From assembly GCA_016793415.1 (NCBI GenBank), contig JAEUMC010000410.1, forward strand, positions 1 through 5,466: a DNA stretch of 5,466 bases. The letters are read 5' to 3'. This document shows positions 1 to 5,356 of the stretch, one piece after another. The translations under genes and the position numbers were made by a program. The notes under the pieces are model-generated. The model searched no databases. It was not told the DNA's origin and saw only the letters and a list, made by a program, of their open reading frames with translations. The stretch's first letter is position 1. Each line of letters opens with the position of its first letter. This DNA comes from Devosia sp. GTDB taxonomy: Bacteria; Pseudomonadota; Alphaproteobacteria; Rhizobiales; Devosiaceae.

Positions 1-855
1 CCCGCCGACGTGGAGTTTCCGGTGCGCGCCGCGACGCCGGGCGACGAAGGCAAGCAGCACCCGCTGCTCGATTACGCCATCGGCACGCTGCGCCGGCCCA
101 GCACCTATGACGAACACAACCCGCAGGACCTGGTCGCGGCCGACGAGCTCGAGATCCGCCAGATGCGGGCGACCTATTACGGGTTGATCGCCGAAGTGGA
201 CGCGCAGCTCGGCCGCATCGTCCAGCATCTGAAGGACACCGGCCAGTACGACCGCACGCTGATCATCGTCACGTCCGACCACGGCGAGGTGCTCGGCGAG
301 CACTATATCTGGGGCAAGGAAATCTACTTCGACGCGGCCTTCCACCTGCCGCTGGTGATCCGCGACCCGCGCCCTGAAGCCGACGCCGCGCGGGGCCGGC
401 GGGTCACCGCGTTCACCCAGGCGATCGACGTGATGCCGACGGTGCTCGACTGGCTCGGCCTCGACATTCCGCGCAGCTGCGACGGCGCGTCATTGCTGCC
501 GTTCCTCTGCGGCGAAACCCCGCCCGACTGGCGTAACGCCGTGTACTTCGAACACGATTTCCGCGACGTCCGCACCCAGAAGCCGGAAACGGCGCTCGGC
601 ATCGCCTCCGACCAATGCGCCTATGCGGCGATCCGCGACGACAAGTTCAAATACGTGCACTTCGCCGCCCTGCCGCCGCTGCTGTTCGACATCGCCAACG
701 ACCCGCACGAGCAGGTGAACCTCGCAAACGATCCGGCCTACACCGACGTGGCGCTCGACTATGCCCGCCGCATGCTGGACTGGCGGCTGAGTTCGGGCGA
801 GCGCGAGCTGACCAATATGTCGGTGGGGACTGGCGGGTTGTTCGTGCGGAAGTAA
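1..855 (+). CDS. Sulfatase / phosphonate monoester hydrolase family protein, C-terminal part (5' end outside window)
   Basis: The frame is open from the first base, so the start lies upstream; the GTG at 10 is only an internal valine. About 284 codons are visible, ending in TAA at 853-855. The alkaline-phosphatase superfamily core is clear. A TSDHGE motif holds the metal-ligand pair Asp (277-279) and His (280-282), followed 12 residues later by Lys (316-318) in a WGK motif. A YFDAAFHLPLVIRDP-like segment follows. The His-to-Lys spacing and surrounding residues resemble rhizobial phosphonate monoester hydrolases/arylsulfatases (about 510 residues), so roughly the last half is present. Later segments (AIDVMPTVLDWLG, DGASLLPFL, a C-terminal DPHEQVNL) are typical of sulfatases. 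The formylglycine motif CxPxR would lie upstream and cannot be checked, so hydrolysis of sulfate, phosphonate or phosphate esters is not resolved. It converges with the cysteine-metabolism gene 60 bases downstream. Confidence 0.9.
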   Translation, partial: PADVEFPVRAATPGDEGKQHPLLDYAIGTLRRPSTYDEHNPQDLVAADELEIRQMRATYYGLIAEVDAQLGRIVQHLKDTGQYDRTLIIVTSDHGEVLGEHYIWGKEIYFDAAFHLPLVIRDPRPEADAARGRRVTAFTQAIDVMPTVLDWLGLDIPRSCDGASLLPFLCGETPPDWRNAVYFEHDFRDVRTQKPETALGIASDQCAYAAIRDDKFKYVHFAALPPLLFDIANDPHEQVNLANDPAYTDVALDYARRMLDWRLSSGERELTNMSVGTGGLFVRK

Positions 856-858
856 GTC

Positions 859-888
859 AGCTCCGCGGATAGCTGGGCCGGGTCCGGC
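859..888. terminator. Weak hairpins between converging genes; possible terminator
   Basis: The 60-base gap between the sulfatase stop and the opposing gene's stop holds two small inverted repeats. One is CAGCT (859-863) with AGCTG (871-875) around a CCGCGG core. The other is GCCGG (877-881) with CCGGC (884-888) around a two-base gap. There is no T-run, so intrinsic termination is not shown. The call rests on position and pairing only. Confidence 0.25.
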
Positions 889-915
889 GCAGGCAGCGCA
901 GGCCCCCGCCCACAG

Positions 916-2037
916 CTAAGCCGCGCAACTCCCCGCCGCCTCCACTCCCATCAGCAATTCCCCCGCAAACGCACCGCCCGCGAGAAACCTCTCGAGCCGC
1001 TCCACGTGCGGCGCCGGATCCAGCCCCTGCGCCATCAGCCAGGCCGGATTGTAGTAGGTCTCCGCATAGCGCTCGCCGCTGTCGCAGATCAGCGAGACGA
1101 TCGAACCGGACCGCCCCTCCTCGCGCATCAGGCTCGCCGCCCAGCAGACGCCGACGAAATTGCTGCCGGTGGAAGCGCCGACGCGGCGGCCGAGCAGCCG
1201 CGACAGCACCTGCATGCCGGCGAGCGAGGCCGCGTCGGGCACCCGGATCATCTCGTCGATCACCTCGCCGATGAAGGAGGCTTCCATGCGTGGCCGCCCG
1301 ATCCCCTCGATACGCGAGCCACGCGACGCGGTGGCCGCCCGGTCGGTGCGGAGCCAACCGTCATAGAAGGCGGAGAACTCGACATCGGGGACACAGAGCC
1401 GGGTGTCGAGGCAGCGGTAGCGGAGATAGCGGCCGATGGTCGCCGAGGTGCCGCCGGTGCCGGCGCCCATGACGATCCACTCGGGCACCGGGTGCCTCTC
1501 CCGCGCCATCTGCGCAAAGATCGACTCGGCGATGTTGTTGTTGCCGCGCCAGTCTGTGGCGCGTTCGGCAAAGGTGAACTGGTCGAGATAGTGCCCGCCG
1601 CATACTGCCGCGAGCTCGGCGGCAGCGGCGTAGATGGCACCGGGCTGGTCGACGAAGTGGCAGCGGCCACCCTGCTGCTCGATCGCTTCGACCTTGCTGG
1701 CGCTGGTCGAGCGCGGCAGCACGGCGCAGAAATCGAGCCCGAGCAGCCGCGCGTAATAGGCTTCGCTCACCGCAGTCGAACCGGACGACGCCTCGACCAG
1801 CGTCATGCCCTCACAAATCCGGCCGCTGCAGATGCCATAGAGGAACAGCGACCGCGCCAGCCGGTGCTTGAGGCTGCCGGTCGGATGCGAGGACTCGTCC
1901 TTGAGATAGATGTCGATCCCAGCGAGACCGGGCAGGTTCAGCGCGATCAGATGCGTATCTGCCGAACGCCGTCCCTCGGCCTCGAGCAGGGCAATCGCCC
2001 GGCTGCGCCAGGCTCGATCCGGACCACAGTTCGACAT
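916..2037 (-). CDS. PLP-dependent cysteine synthase family protein, Cds1 (L-cysteine desulfhydrase)-like
   Basis: This 373-residue fold-type II PLP enzyme belongs to the cysteine synthase superfamily. The sequence shows [14 protein letters not shown] with Lys57 as the likely Schiff-base lysine, the SSGST loop at 84-88 that contacts the substrate carboxylate, and the phosphate-binding GAGTGGTSA at 191-199. [24 protein letters not shown] block (about 152-174) and RSADTH near the N-terminus are hallmarks of the subgroup containing mycobacterial Cds1. That enzyme degrades L-cysteine to sulfide, ammonia and pyruvate. Ordinary CysK/CysM are shorter and lack these blocks. Desulfhydrase activity is inferred from subgroup resemblance; a synthase or another beta-elimination role remains possible. 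The ATG at 2035-2037 is supported by GAGG (plus-strand 2043-2046) five bases upstream and by the conserved N-terminus. It is transcribed divergently from the MlrC-like gene, behind a region rich in operator-like repeats. Confidence 0.9.
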   Translation of the reverse strand: MSNCGPDRAWRSRAIALLEAEGRRSADTHLIALNLPGLAGIDIYLKDESSHPTGSLKHRLARSLFLYGICSGRICEGMTLVEASSGSTAVSEAYYARLLGLDFCAVLPRSTSASKVEAIEQQGGRCHFVDQPGAIYAAAAELAAVCGGHYLDQFTFAERATDWRGNNNIAESIFAQMARERHPVPEWIVMGAGTGGTSATIGRYLRYRCLDTRLCVPDVEFSAFYDGWLRTDRAATASRGSRIEGIGRPRMEASFIGEVIDEMIRVPDAASLAGMQVLSRLLGRRVGASTGSNFVGVCWAASLMREEGRSGSIVSLICDSGERYAETYYNPAWLMAQGLDPAPHVERLERFLAGGAFAGELLMGVEAAGSCAA

Positions 2038-2047
2038 AGCAGCCTCA

Positions 2048-2085
2048 TGCTACAACACACCTATCTTGTAGCACGTGTTGCTACA
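2048..2085. promoter_or_regulatory. Operator-like cluster of three TGCTACA/TGTAGCA half-sites
   Basis: TGCTACAA (2048-2055), TTGTAGCA (2066-2073) and TTGCTACA (2078-2085) form two overlapping inverted repeats sharing the middle element. These are TGCTACAA-N10-TTGTAGCA and TGTAGCA-N5-TGCTACA. The two outer, same-orientation elements are 31 bases apart, close to three helical turns. The cluster overlaps the proposed -10 and start region of the Cds1-like gene. The spacing suggests cooperative binding of a dimeric repressor or dual regulator. No regulator is encoded in the window and the protein family is not identifiable from the motif. Confidence 0.6.
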
Positions 2086-2094
2086 TTTTTGCAA
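2065..2094 (-). promoter_or_regulatory. Candidate sigma70-type promoter for the Cds1-like gene
   Basis: Read on the minus strand, TTGCAA (2089-2094) and TACAAG (2065-2070) stand 18 bases apart, each matching four of six consensus positions. Transcription would begin near 2057-2059, leaving about 20 bases before the ATG at 2037, enough for the GAGG ribosome site at 2043-2046. The -10 overlaps a TTGTAGCA half-site, which suggests repression by a bound protein. The prediction is by eye only. Confidence 0.4.
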
Positions 2095-2118
2095 TCATGC
2101 GCGATCTTGTTCTAAGAT
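2089..2118 (+). promoter_or_regulatory. Candidate sigma70-type promoter for the MlrC-like gene
   Basis: TTGCAA (2089-2094) followed 18 bases later by TAAGAT (2113-2118) gives a plausible -35/-10 pair, with four of six consensus matches each. It would make a leader of about 135 bases before the ATG at 2262. The -35 is the same self-complementary hexamer proposed for the opposing gene. An alternative pair, TTGTTC (2108-2113) and TAGTAC (2131-2136) with 17-base spacing, has a poorer -10. Confidence 0.35.
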
Positions 2119-2133
2119 GGTAGACGTTCTTAG
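2109..2133. repeat. Paired GTTCTWAG elements over the plus-strand -10
   Basis: GTTCTAAG (2109-2116) and GTTCTTAG (2126-2133) are direct repeats 17 bases apart. Because the core is near-symmetric they also form an inverted repeat, CTAAGA (2112-2117) with TCTTAG (2128-2133). The first copy overlaps the candidate -10 of the MlrC-like gene. They may be a regulator site distinct from the TGTAGCA cluster. Confidence 0.4.
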
Positions 2134-2172
2134 TACGATGCTCGCGCCGGCAGCGAGATCTCGGGCAACCAT

Positions 2173-2189
2173 GTTCCGTATGGCGGAAC
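2173..2189. promoter_or_regulatory. Palindromic operator-like site GTTCCG-N5-CGGAAC
   Basis: A perfect six-base inverted repeat with a five-base spacer lies 72 bases before the MlrC-like ATG. The half-site context CGGAACCG recurs at 2246-2253, beside the start codon. The shape resembles operators of dimeric catabolic regulators such as IclR-family proteins, an impression only. It would sit downstream of the proposed plus-strand start site, a position suited to repression. Confidence 0.45.
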
Positions 2190-2261
2190 CGGCAGTGATT
2201 GACCCTCTCTCCCCCGCCTTTCAAGCTGGCCGCCAACCCTTCATCCGGAACCGCCATTGCC

Positions 2262-3728
2262 ATGCGCCTGTTCATCGCCACCCTCGGCACCGAGACCAAC
2301 ACCTTCGCCTCGTTCCCGACCGGCATCGACGACTTCAAGGAGTGTTTCTGGGCCGATCGCAACGTCGAGACCTTTGCCCCCTCACCCTGGTCGGCCCCAC
2401 CGCAGATCTGGCGCGAACGTGGTCTCGAGCGCGGCTGGGAGGTAATCCAGAGCCTGTTCGCCTTCGCCAACCCGGCCGGCCCGACCATCAAGGCCGATTA
2501 TGAGGCGATGCGCGACCGCATCCTCGATGACTTGCGTGCCGCCGGCCCGGTCGACGCGGTGCTCTATTACCTCCACGGCGCAATGATTGCCGATGGTTAC
2601 GATGACTGCGAAGGCGACCTGGTCAGGCGCACCCGCGAGCTGGTCGGCAAGCAGACCCGCATCGGCATCGAGCTCGACCTGCACGGCCATGTCGACAACA
2701 CCATCGTCGACAACGCCGACCTGATCGTCATCTACAAGACCTACCCGCATATCGACCATGCCGAGCGCGCCGAGGACCTGTTCGCCCTGATGGAGCGTAC
2801 CCTGAAGGGCGAGATCGAACCGAAAATGGCGCTGTTCGACTGCAAGACCATGGGGCTGTTTCCCACCACCATGGAGGGCCCGATGATCGCCTTCACCCAG
2901 TCGCTCTATGACGGGGAAGGCAAGGGGGGCGTGCTGTCGCTGTCGCTCAACCACGGCTTCCCCTGGGCCGACGTGCCGCTCGCTGGCGCCAAGATGCTGG
3001 CTGTCGCCGACCGCGACCAGGCCATCGCCGACCGCGCCGCACGAGAGTATGGCGAAGCCTTCTACCGCATCCGTGCCGAGGCGACGCTGCCCTTCACGCC
3101 GTTCAAGGACGCCATCGAGCAAGCCAGGATCAAGGGCGACAAGCCGCTGCTCATTGCCGACACCTCCGACCAGATCGGCAGCGGCGCGCCGGGCGATACC
3201 ACCTATGTGCTGAAGGCCTTCATCGACGCCGGCATCCGCAACGCCGTGGTCGCACCGCTCTGGGACCCCTCGGCGGTGAAGATCTGCTTCCAGGTCGGGG
3301 TCGGCGCCAGGCTGAAGCTCCGCATCGGCGGCAAGTTCGAACCCCATTCCGGCCCGCCGCTCGATGCGGAAGCCGAAGTGCTGTTCTTGAAGCGCAACGC
3401 CCACCAGGATCACCTGCCCGGCGAGCGCATCGAGATCGGCGATGTCGCCGTGGTGCGGGTGGAAGGCATCGAGGTGCTGCTGACGACGCTGCGCACCAAC
3501 CTCTACACCCTGAGCCTCCTCTCGCTGCACGGCATCACGTTCGACGACAAGCAGGTCGTCTCGATCAAGAACCTCTACAAGCACAAGGACCTGTTCACCA
3601 CCAACACCCGGGCGCAACTGTTCGTCGCGACACCCGGCACCAGCAACCCGAACTGGAGCGAGCTGCCGTTCAAGCGCCTGACCCGCCCGATCTGGCCGCT
3701 GGACGCGGATCCGCTAGGGCTGGATTGA
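2262..3728 (+). CDS. M81 family metallopeptidase (MlrC-like)
   Basis: This 488-residue protein matches the M81/MlrC family, named for MlrC of the Sphingomonas microcystin-degradation pathway, which cleaves linearised microcystin products. Likely metal and catalytic residues are visible: Glu11 in GTETNTF, His105 in YYLHGAM, Asp139 and His141 in ELDLHGH, and His163 in YPHIDHAER. Their mutual spacings (94, 34, 2 and 22) agree with the Glu/His/Asp/His/His set I recall for MlrC. The C-terminal domain begins near residue 295 with ADTSDQIGSGAPGD (299-312), a variant of the usual DNPGGGAPGD. The full length argues for an intact enzyme. ATG 2262 is chosen because the family starts MRLFIA-LGTETNTF, although only a weak GGAA at 2247-2250 precedes it; the in-frame TTG at 2199 would add 21 atypical residues. 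Such genes are widespread in soil alphaproteobacteria, so the real substrate is probably a peptide or amide, not microcystin. Confidence 0.92.
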   Translation: MRLFIATLGTETNTFASFPTGIDDFKECFWADRNVETFAPSPWSAPPQIWRERGLERGWEVIQSLFAFANPAGPTIKADYEAMRDRILDDLRAAGPVDAVLYYLHGAMIADGYDDCEGDLVRRTRELVGKQTRIGIELDLHGHVDNTIVDNADLIVIYKTYPHIDHAERAEDLFALMERTLKGEIEPKMALFDCKTMGLFPTTMEGPMIAFTQSLYDGEGKGGVLSLSLNHGFPWADVPLAGAKMLAVADRDQAIADRAAREYGEAFYRIRAEATLPFTPFKDAIEQARIKGDKPLLIADTSDQIGSGAPGDTTYVLKAFIDAGIRNAVVAPLWDPSAVKICFQVGVGARLKLRIGGKFEPHSGPPLDAEAEVLFLKRNAHQDHLPGERIEIGDVAVVRVEGIEVLLTTLRTNLYTLSLLSLHGITFDDKQVVSIKNLYKHKDLFTTNTRAQLFVATPGTSNPNWSELPFKRLTRPIWPLDADPLGLD

Positions 3729-3749
3729 GGCCGGCATTGCAGCTCGCCG

Positions 3750-3949
3750 CCCCTCTCCCTCGGGGGCGCAATTGCGCCCCCTTGGAGGGGAGAGGGTAGC
3801 GAAGGTTGGAGCGCAGCGACGTACCGAAGCTCGGGTGAGGGGTTCAGCGGTGCAGCGAGTGCTCGCTGAGAGACTGGACCCCTCACCCCAGTTCCGCTAC
3901 GGACCTGACGGTCCTAGCTGCACTACCCTCTCCCCTCAGGGGAGAGGGG
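3750..3949. repeat. Intergenic palindromic repeat mosaic (RIME/REP-like), probable bidirectional terminator
   Basis: About 200 bases of nested inverted repeats lie between two converging genes. The first module pairs 3751-3759 with 3788-3796 around a perfect 20-base palindrome at 3762-3781. A second module pairs 3833-3847 with 3874-3888 (15 pairs, one G-T) and encloses CAGCGAG/CTCGCTG (3853-3859, 3862-3868). A third pairs GCTA plus GGACC with GGTCC plus TAGC (3896-3918). A fourth is CCCTCTCCCC (3926-3935) with GGGGAGAGGG (3939-3948) around a TCA loop. In addition 3787-3799 is complementary to 3923-3935 over 13 bases, so the whole element could fold end to end. The layout resembles the GC-rich mosaic elements scattered between rhizobial genes. 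Transcription from either side would meet strong hairpins, but there is no T-run. Confidence 0.8.
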
Positions 3950-4609
3950 GCGCCCCGTCCGCTCCCGCAGGAAATGCGCCGCTGTCGTGCACAACAGCGC
4001 CCAGGCGGCGCCGAGCGACCAGCCGGCCAGCACATCGGTGGGATAGTGCACCCCGAGGTAGATCCGGCTCACCCCGACCAGCAGGGTGAGCGCGATCGCC
4101 ACCCCGACGAAGAAGCGCTTGAGCGGCCGCTCGGGTGACGACTCCGCCAGCATGGCGCCGATGGTGAGGAACACCACCGCCGACACCGTGGCATGCCCGC
4201 TCGGAAAGCTGGCGGTGAACACCTCGGCGACGCCGGTGAGATCTGGCCGCGGCCGGTCGAACAGCATTTTGAGCACGGTACTGAGGATGGTGCCGCCCAC
4301 CACGGCGAACACCATGAACCAGCCGGTGCGGTGCTTGCCCGCCAGAACCAGGTAGGCAAACACCACGATCGTCACGATGCCCAGCACCGAGAAGCTGCCC
4401 AGACCGGTGATGTCGCGAACCGCTTCGTTGAACCACGAGGGGCCGATCGGCTCTGCCGGGTTGCCGGGCGTCCGGAGCGCCATCAACACTGCGTTGTCGA
4501 GATTGAGCGTGTCGCCATCGGTCACCGCATCGGCGATGAGGCCGAAGCCGCCGAGCAACGCCGCCGCGGCAAGCGCCCCGACATAGACGGAGCGAGGGGT
4601 GCTGGGCAT
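3923..4609 (-). CDS. PAP2 family phosphatase, membrane-embedded
   Basis: This 228-residue integral membrane protein has the complete three-part PAP2/acid-phosphatase signature: Lys114-x6-Arg121-Pro122, PSGH at 136-139, and Ser181-Arg182-x5-His188-x3-Asp192. His188 is the expected nucleophile, activated by Asp192, and His139 the general acid. Six hydrophobic segments are apparent at about 8-29, 73-91, 96-117, 141-155, 166-180 and 193-212. This is the layout of lipid phosphatases acting on phosphatidate, phosphatidylglycerophosphate or undecaprenyl pyrophosphate; the substrate cannot be told from sequence. ATG 4607-4609 is preferred over the in-frame TTG at 4625-4627 because a GGAGG site lies nine bases before it. 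The last residues (LSPEGRG) and the TAG stop are encoded inside the palindromic repeat, so the tail is probably repeat-derived and not functional. Confidence 0.93.
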   Translation of the reverse strand: MPSTPRSVYVGALAAAALLGGFGLIADAVTDGDTLNLDNAVLMALRTPGNPAEPIGPSWFNEAVRDITGLGSFSVLGIVTIVVFAYLVLAGKHRTGWFMVFAVVGGTILSTVLKMLFDRPRPDLTGVAEVFTASFPSGHATVSAVVFLTIGAMLAESSPERPLKRFFVGVAIALTLLVGVSRIYLGVHYPTDVLAGWSLGAAWALLCTTAAHFLRERTGRPLSPEGRG

Positions 4610-4618
4610 GTCGGCGAT

Positions 4619-4623
4619 CCTCC
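4619..4623 (-). promoter_or_regulatory. Shine-Dalgarno site of the PAP2 gene
   Basis: GGAGG on the minus strand, nine bases before ATG 4609. It favours this ATG over the upstream in-frame TTG (4625-4627), which would leave the ribosome site inside the coding sequence. Confidence 0.7.
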
Positions 4624-4631
4624 GCAAGGCT

Positions 4632-4680
4632 ATGGGATTCCTATATCAAACCGTTTCGCCACCAATCGAATCCCTATGGA
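4632..4680. repeat. Inverted repeats in the divergent gap between the PAP2 and small-protein genes
   Basis: GGGATTC (4634-4640) and GAATCCC (4669-4675) are perfect seven-base inverted arms 28 bases apart. The left arm also lies within a near-palindrome, ATGGGA-T-TCCTAT (4632-4644, one G-T pair), and the right arm continues into CTATGG. A TATAGG on the minus strand near 4640-4645 could be a -10 for the PAP2 gene, but no good -35 was found. The repeats may be an operator for either gene. Confidence 0.3.
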
Positions 4681-4712
4681 ACGCGGCAGTAGCGTGTTGG
4701 GTCAGAATCCAT

Positions 4713-4716
4713 GAGG
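4713..4716 (+). promoter_or_regulatory. Shine-Dalgarno site of the 45-residue membrane protein
   Basis: GAGG, six bases before ATG 4723. It overlaps the in-frame ATG at 4711 and therefore supports 4723 as the real start. Confidence 0.55.
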
Positions 4717-4722
4717 CCCGAT

Positions 4723-4860
4723 ATGCCCACGCAGCCGACCGGCAACAAGCCCCCACTCTCCGCACGCGACCGCGACTGGCGCAACGGCCTGCTGTTGATC
4801 GCCGGTATTGTCGGTCTGCCGGTGGTTGTGGCAGCGGTGGTCTCGCTGATCTGGAGCTGA
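4723..4860 (+). CDS. Small single-pass membrane protein of unknown function (45 residues)
   Basis: A short open frame with a good ribosome site (GAGG, six bases before the ATG) ends in TGA at 4858-4860. The N-terminal 21 residues are polar and charged, rich in Pro, Arg and Asp (ending ARDRDWRN). They are followed by one continuous hydrophobic segment from about residue 22 to 44, made of Leu, Ile, Val, Ala and Gly and closing with a Trp near the end. That is the profile of a single transmembrane anchor with a positively charged cytoplasmic side and almost nothing beyond the membrane. I do not recognise a family. It sits alone, divergent from the PAP2 gene and convergent with ptsN, so context gives no function. 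Using ATG 4711 would add four residues. The clean polar-then-hydrophobic layout and start signal favour a real gene, but chance cannot be excluded at this size. Confidence 0.6.
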   Translation: MPTQPTGNKPPLSARDRDWRNGLLLIAGIVGLPVVVAAVVSLIWS

Positions 4861-4862
4861 GC

Positions 4863-4888
4863 CCTGCCTACGCGCTGGAGCTGGCAGG
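4863..4888. terminator. Possible hairpin between converging genes
   Basis: CCTGCC (4863-4868) and GGCAGG (4883-4888) can form a six-pair stem with a 14-base loop in the 43-base gap between the small membrane protein and ptsN. There is no T-run on either strand. A nine-base direct repeat CTGGAGCTG (4851-4859 and 4875-4883) overlaps it. The support is weak. Confidence 0.25.
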
Positions 4889-4903
4889 TTCGGCGCTACC
4901 GCC

Positions 4904-5347
4904 TCACTCCGCCGCCATCGCCGCGTACATCTCGCCCGCCGTCCGCGCTCGCCTGAGCTTCTCGGTCACCCCGGCCGCCCGCAATTGCCGCGACACCACC
5001 GACAGCGCCTTGAGGTGCGAGGCGCGGTCGGCCGGCGACAGCAGCAGGAAGATCAGGTCCACCGGCTGGTCGTCGATGGCATCGAACTCCACCGGCTTGG
5101 CCGTTCGCGCCAGCAGTGCGAACGGTGCGGCGAGCCCGGCCGGCGCGCTGTGCGGAATGGCGATTCCCTGCCCGATACCGGTCGAGCCGAGCGTCTCGCG
5201 ATGGCTGAGCCCATTCAGCACCGCTGCCGGGTCGAGTCCGGTGACCTCTGCGGCCCGCTGCGACAGCTGCTGCAGCAACTGCTGTTTGGAAGACGCATCC
5301 ATGTCGACCAGCACGTTTTCCGGTCGAAGCAGTTCGGCGATGTTCAT
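4904..5347 (-). CDS. ptsN: PTS IIA-like nitrogen-regulatory protein (EIIA-Ntr, PtsN-like)
   Basis: This 147-residue soluble protein has the fructose/mannitol-type EIIA fold, slightly shorter than E. coli PtsN (163). The phosphorylation site is His66 in GIAIPHS, preceded by the conserved SHRETLGSTGIGQG loop (48-61). FDAIDDQPVDLIFLLLSP and SHLKALSVVSRQLR are typical EIIA segments. In the nitrogen-PTS this protein receives phosphate from NPr but transports no sugar; it controls partner proteins, including the KdpD sensor kinase. The residue after the active histidine is Ser where many family members have Gly. The start at 5345-5347 lies nine bases after the stop of the upstream regulator with only a weak ribosome site, which suggests co-transcription and translational coupling. 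No rpoN or hpf-like gene is visible on either side. It may therefore be a kdp-linked paralogue, not the rpoN-linked housekeeping copy. Confidence 0.92.
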   Translation of the reverse strand: MNIAELLRPENVLVDMDASSKQQLLQQLSQRAAEVTGLDPAAVLNGLSHRETLGSTGIGQGIAIPHSAPAGLAAPFALLARTAKPVEFDAIDDQPVDLIFLLLSPADRASHLKALSVVSRQLRAAGVTEKLRRARTAGEMYAAMAAE

Positions 5348-5356
5348 GGCGTAACT

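Noticed and set aside
10..12. GTG as the true start of the sulfatase
   Set aside because: The frame stays open to the window edge, and the protein would lack the whole N-terminal catalytic half.
1006..2115. Long plus-strand open frame opposite the Cds1-like gene
   Set aside because: It is a high-GC mirror frame with a low-complexity Arg/Ala/Gly composition and no recognisable motif; the minus-strand frame carries full PLP-enzyme signatures.
2199..2261. Upstream TTG start for the MlrC-like protein
   Set aside because: It would add 21 residues not typical of the family and run through the leader; ATG 2262 begins the conserved N-terminus.
2075..2503. Plus-strand open frame spanning the divergent region into the MlrC-like gene
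   Set aside because: Most of it overlaps the real gene in another frame, and the upstream part is occupied by regulatory repeats.
2382..3617. 411-codon minus-strand open frame inside the MlrC-like gene
   Set aside because: It is an antisense shadow of a gene whose catalytic residues are all visible; the predicted protein is rich in Gly, Val, Asp, Glu and His without domain features.
3750..3949. CRISPR array or structured RNA gene in the repeat region
   Set aside because: Arms are inverted, not regularly spaced direct repeats, and there are no spacers of constant length; the context is a convergent intergenic gap.
4610..4627. TTG start extending the PAP2 protein by six residues
   Set aside because: The GGAGG at 4619-4623 would then lie inside the coding region; it is well placed for ATG 4609.
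4599..5354. Plus-strand open frame opposite ptsN
   Set aside because: It is antisense to a clear PtsN protein and out of frame with the small membrane protein; its Ser/Ala/Arg-rich product has no motif.
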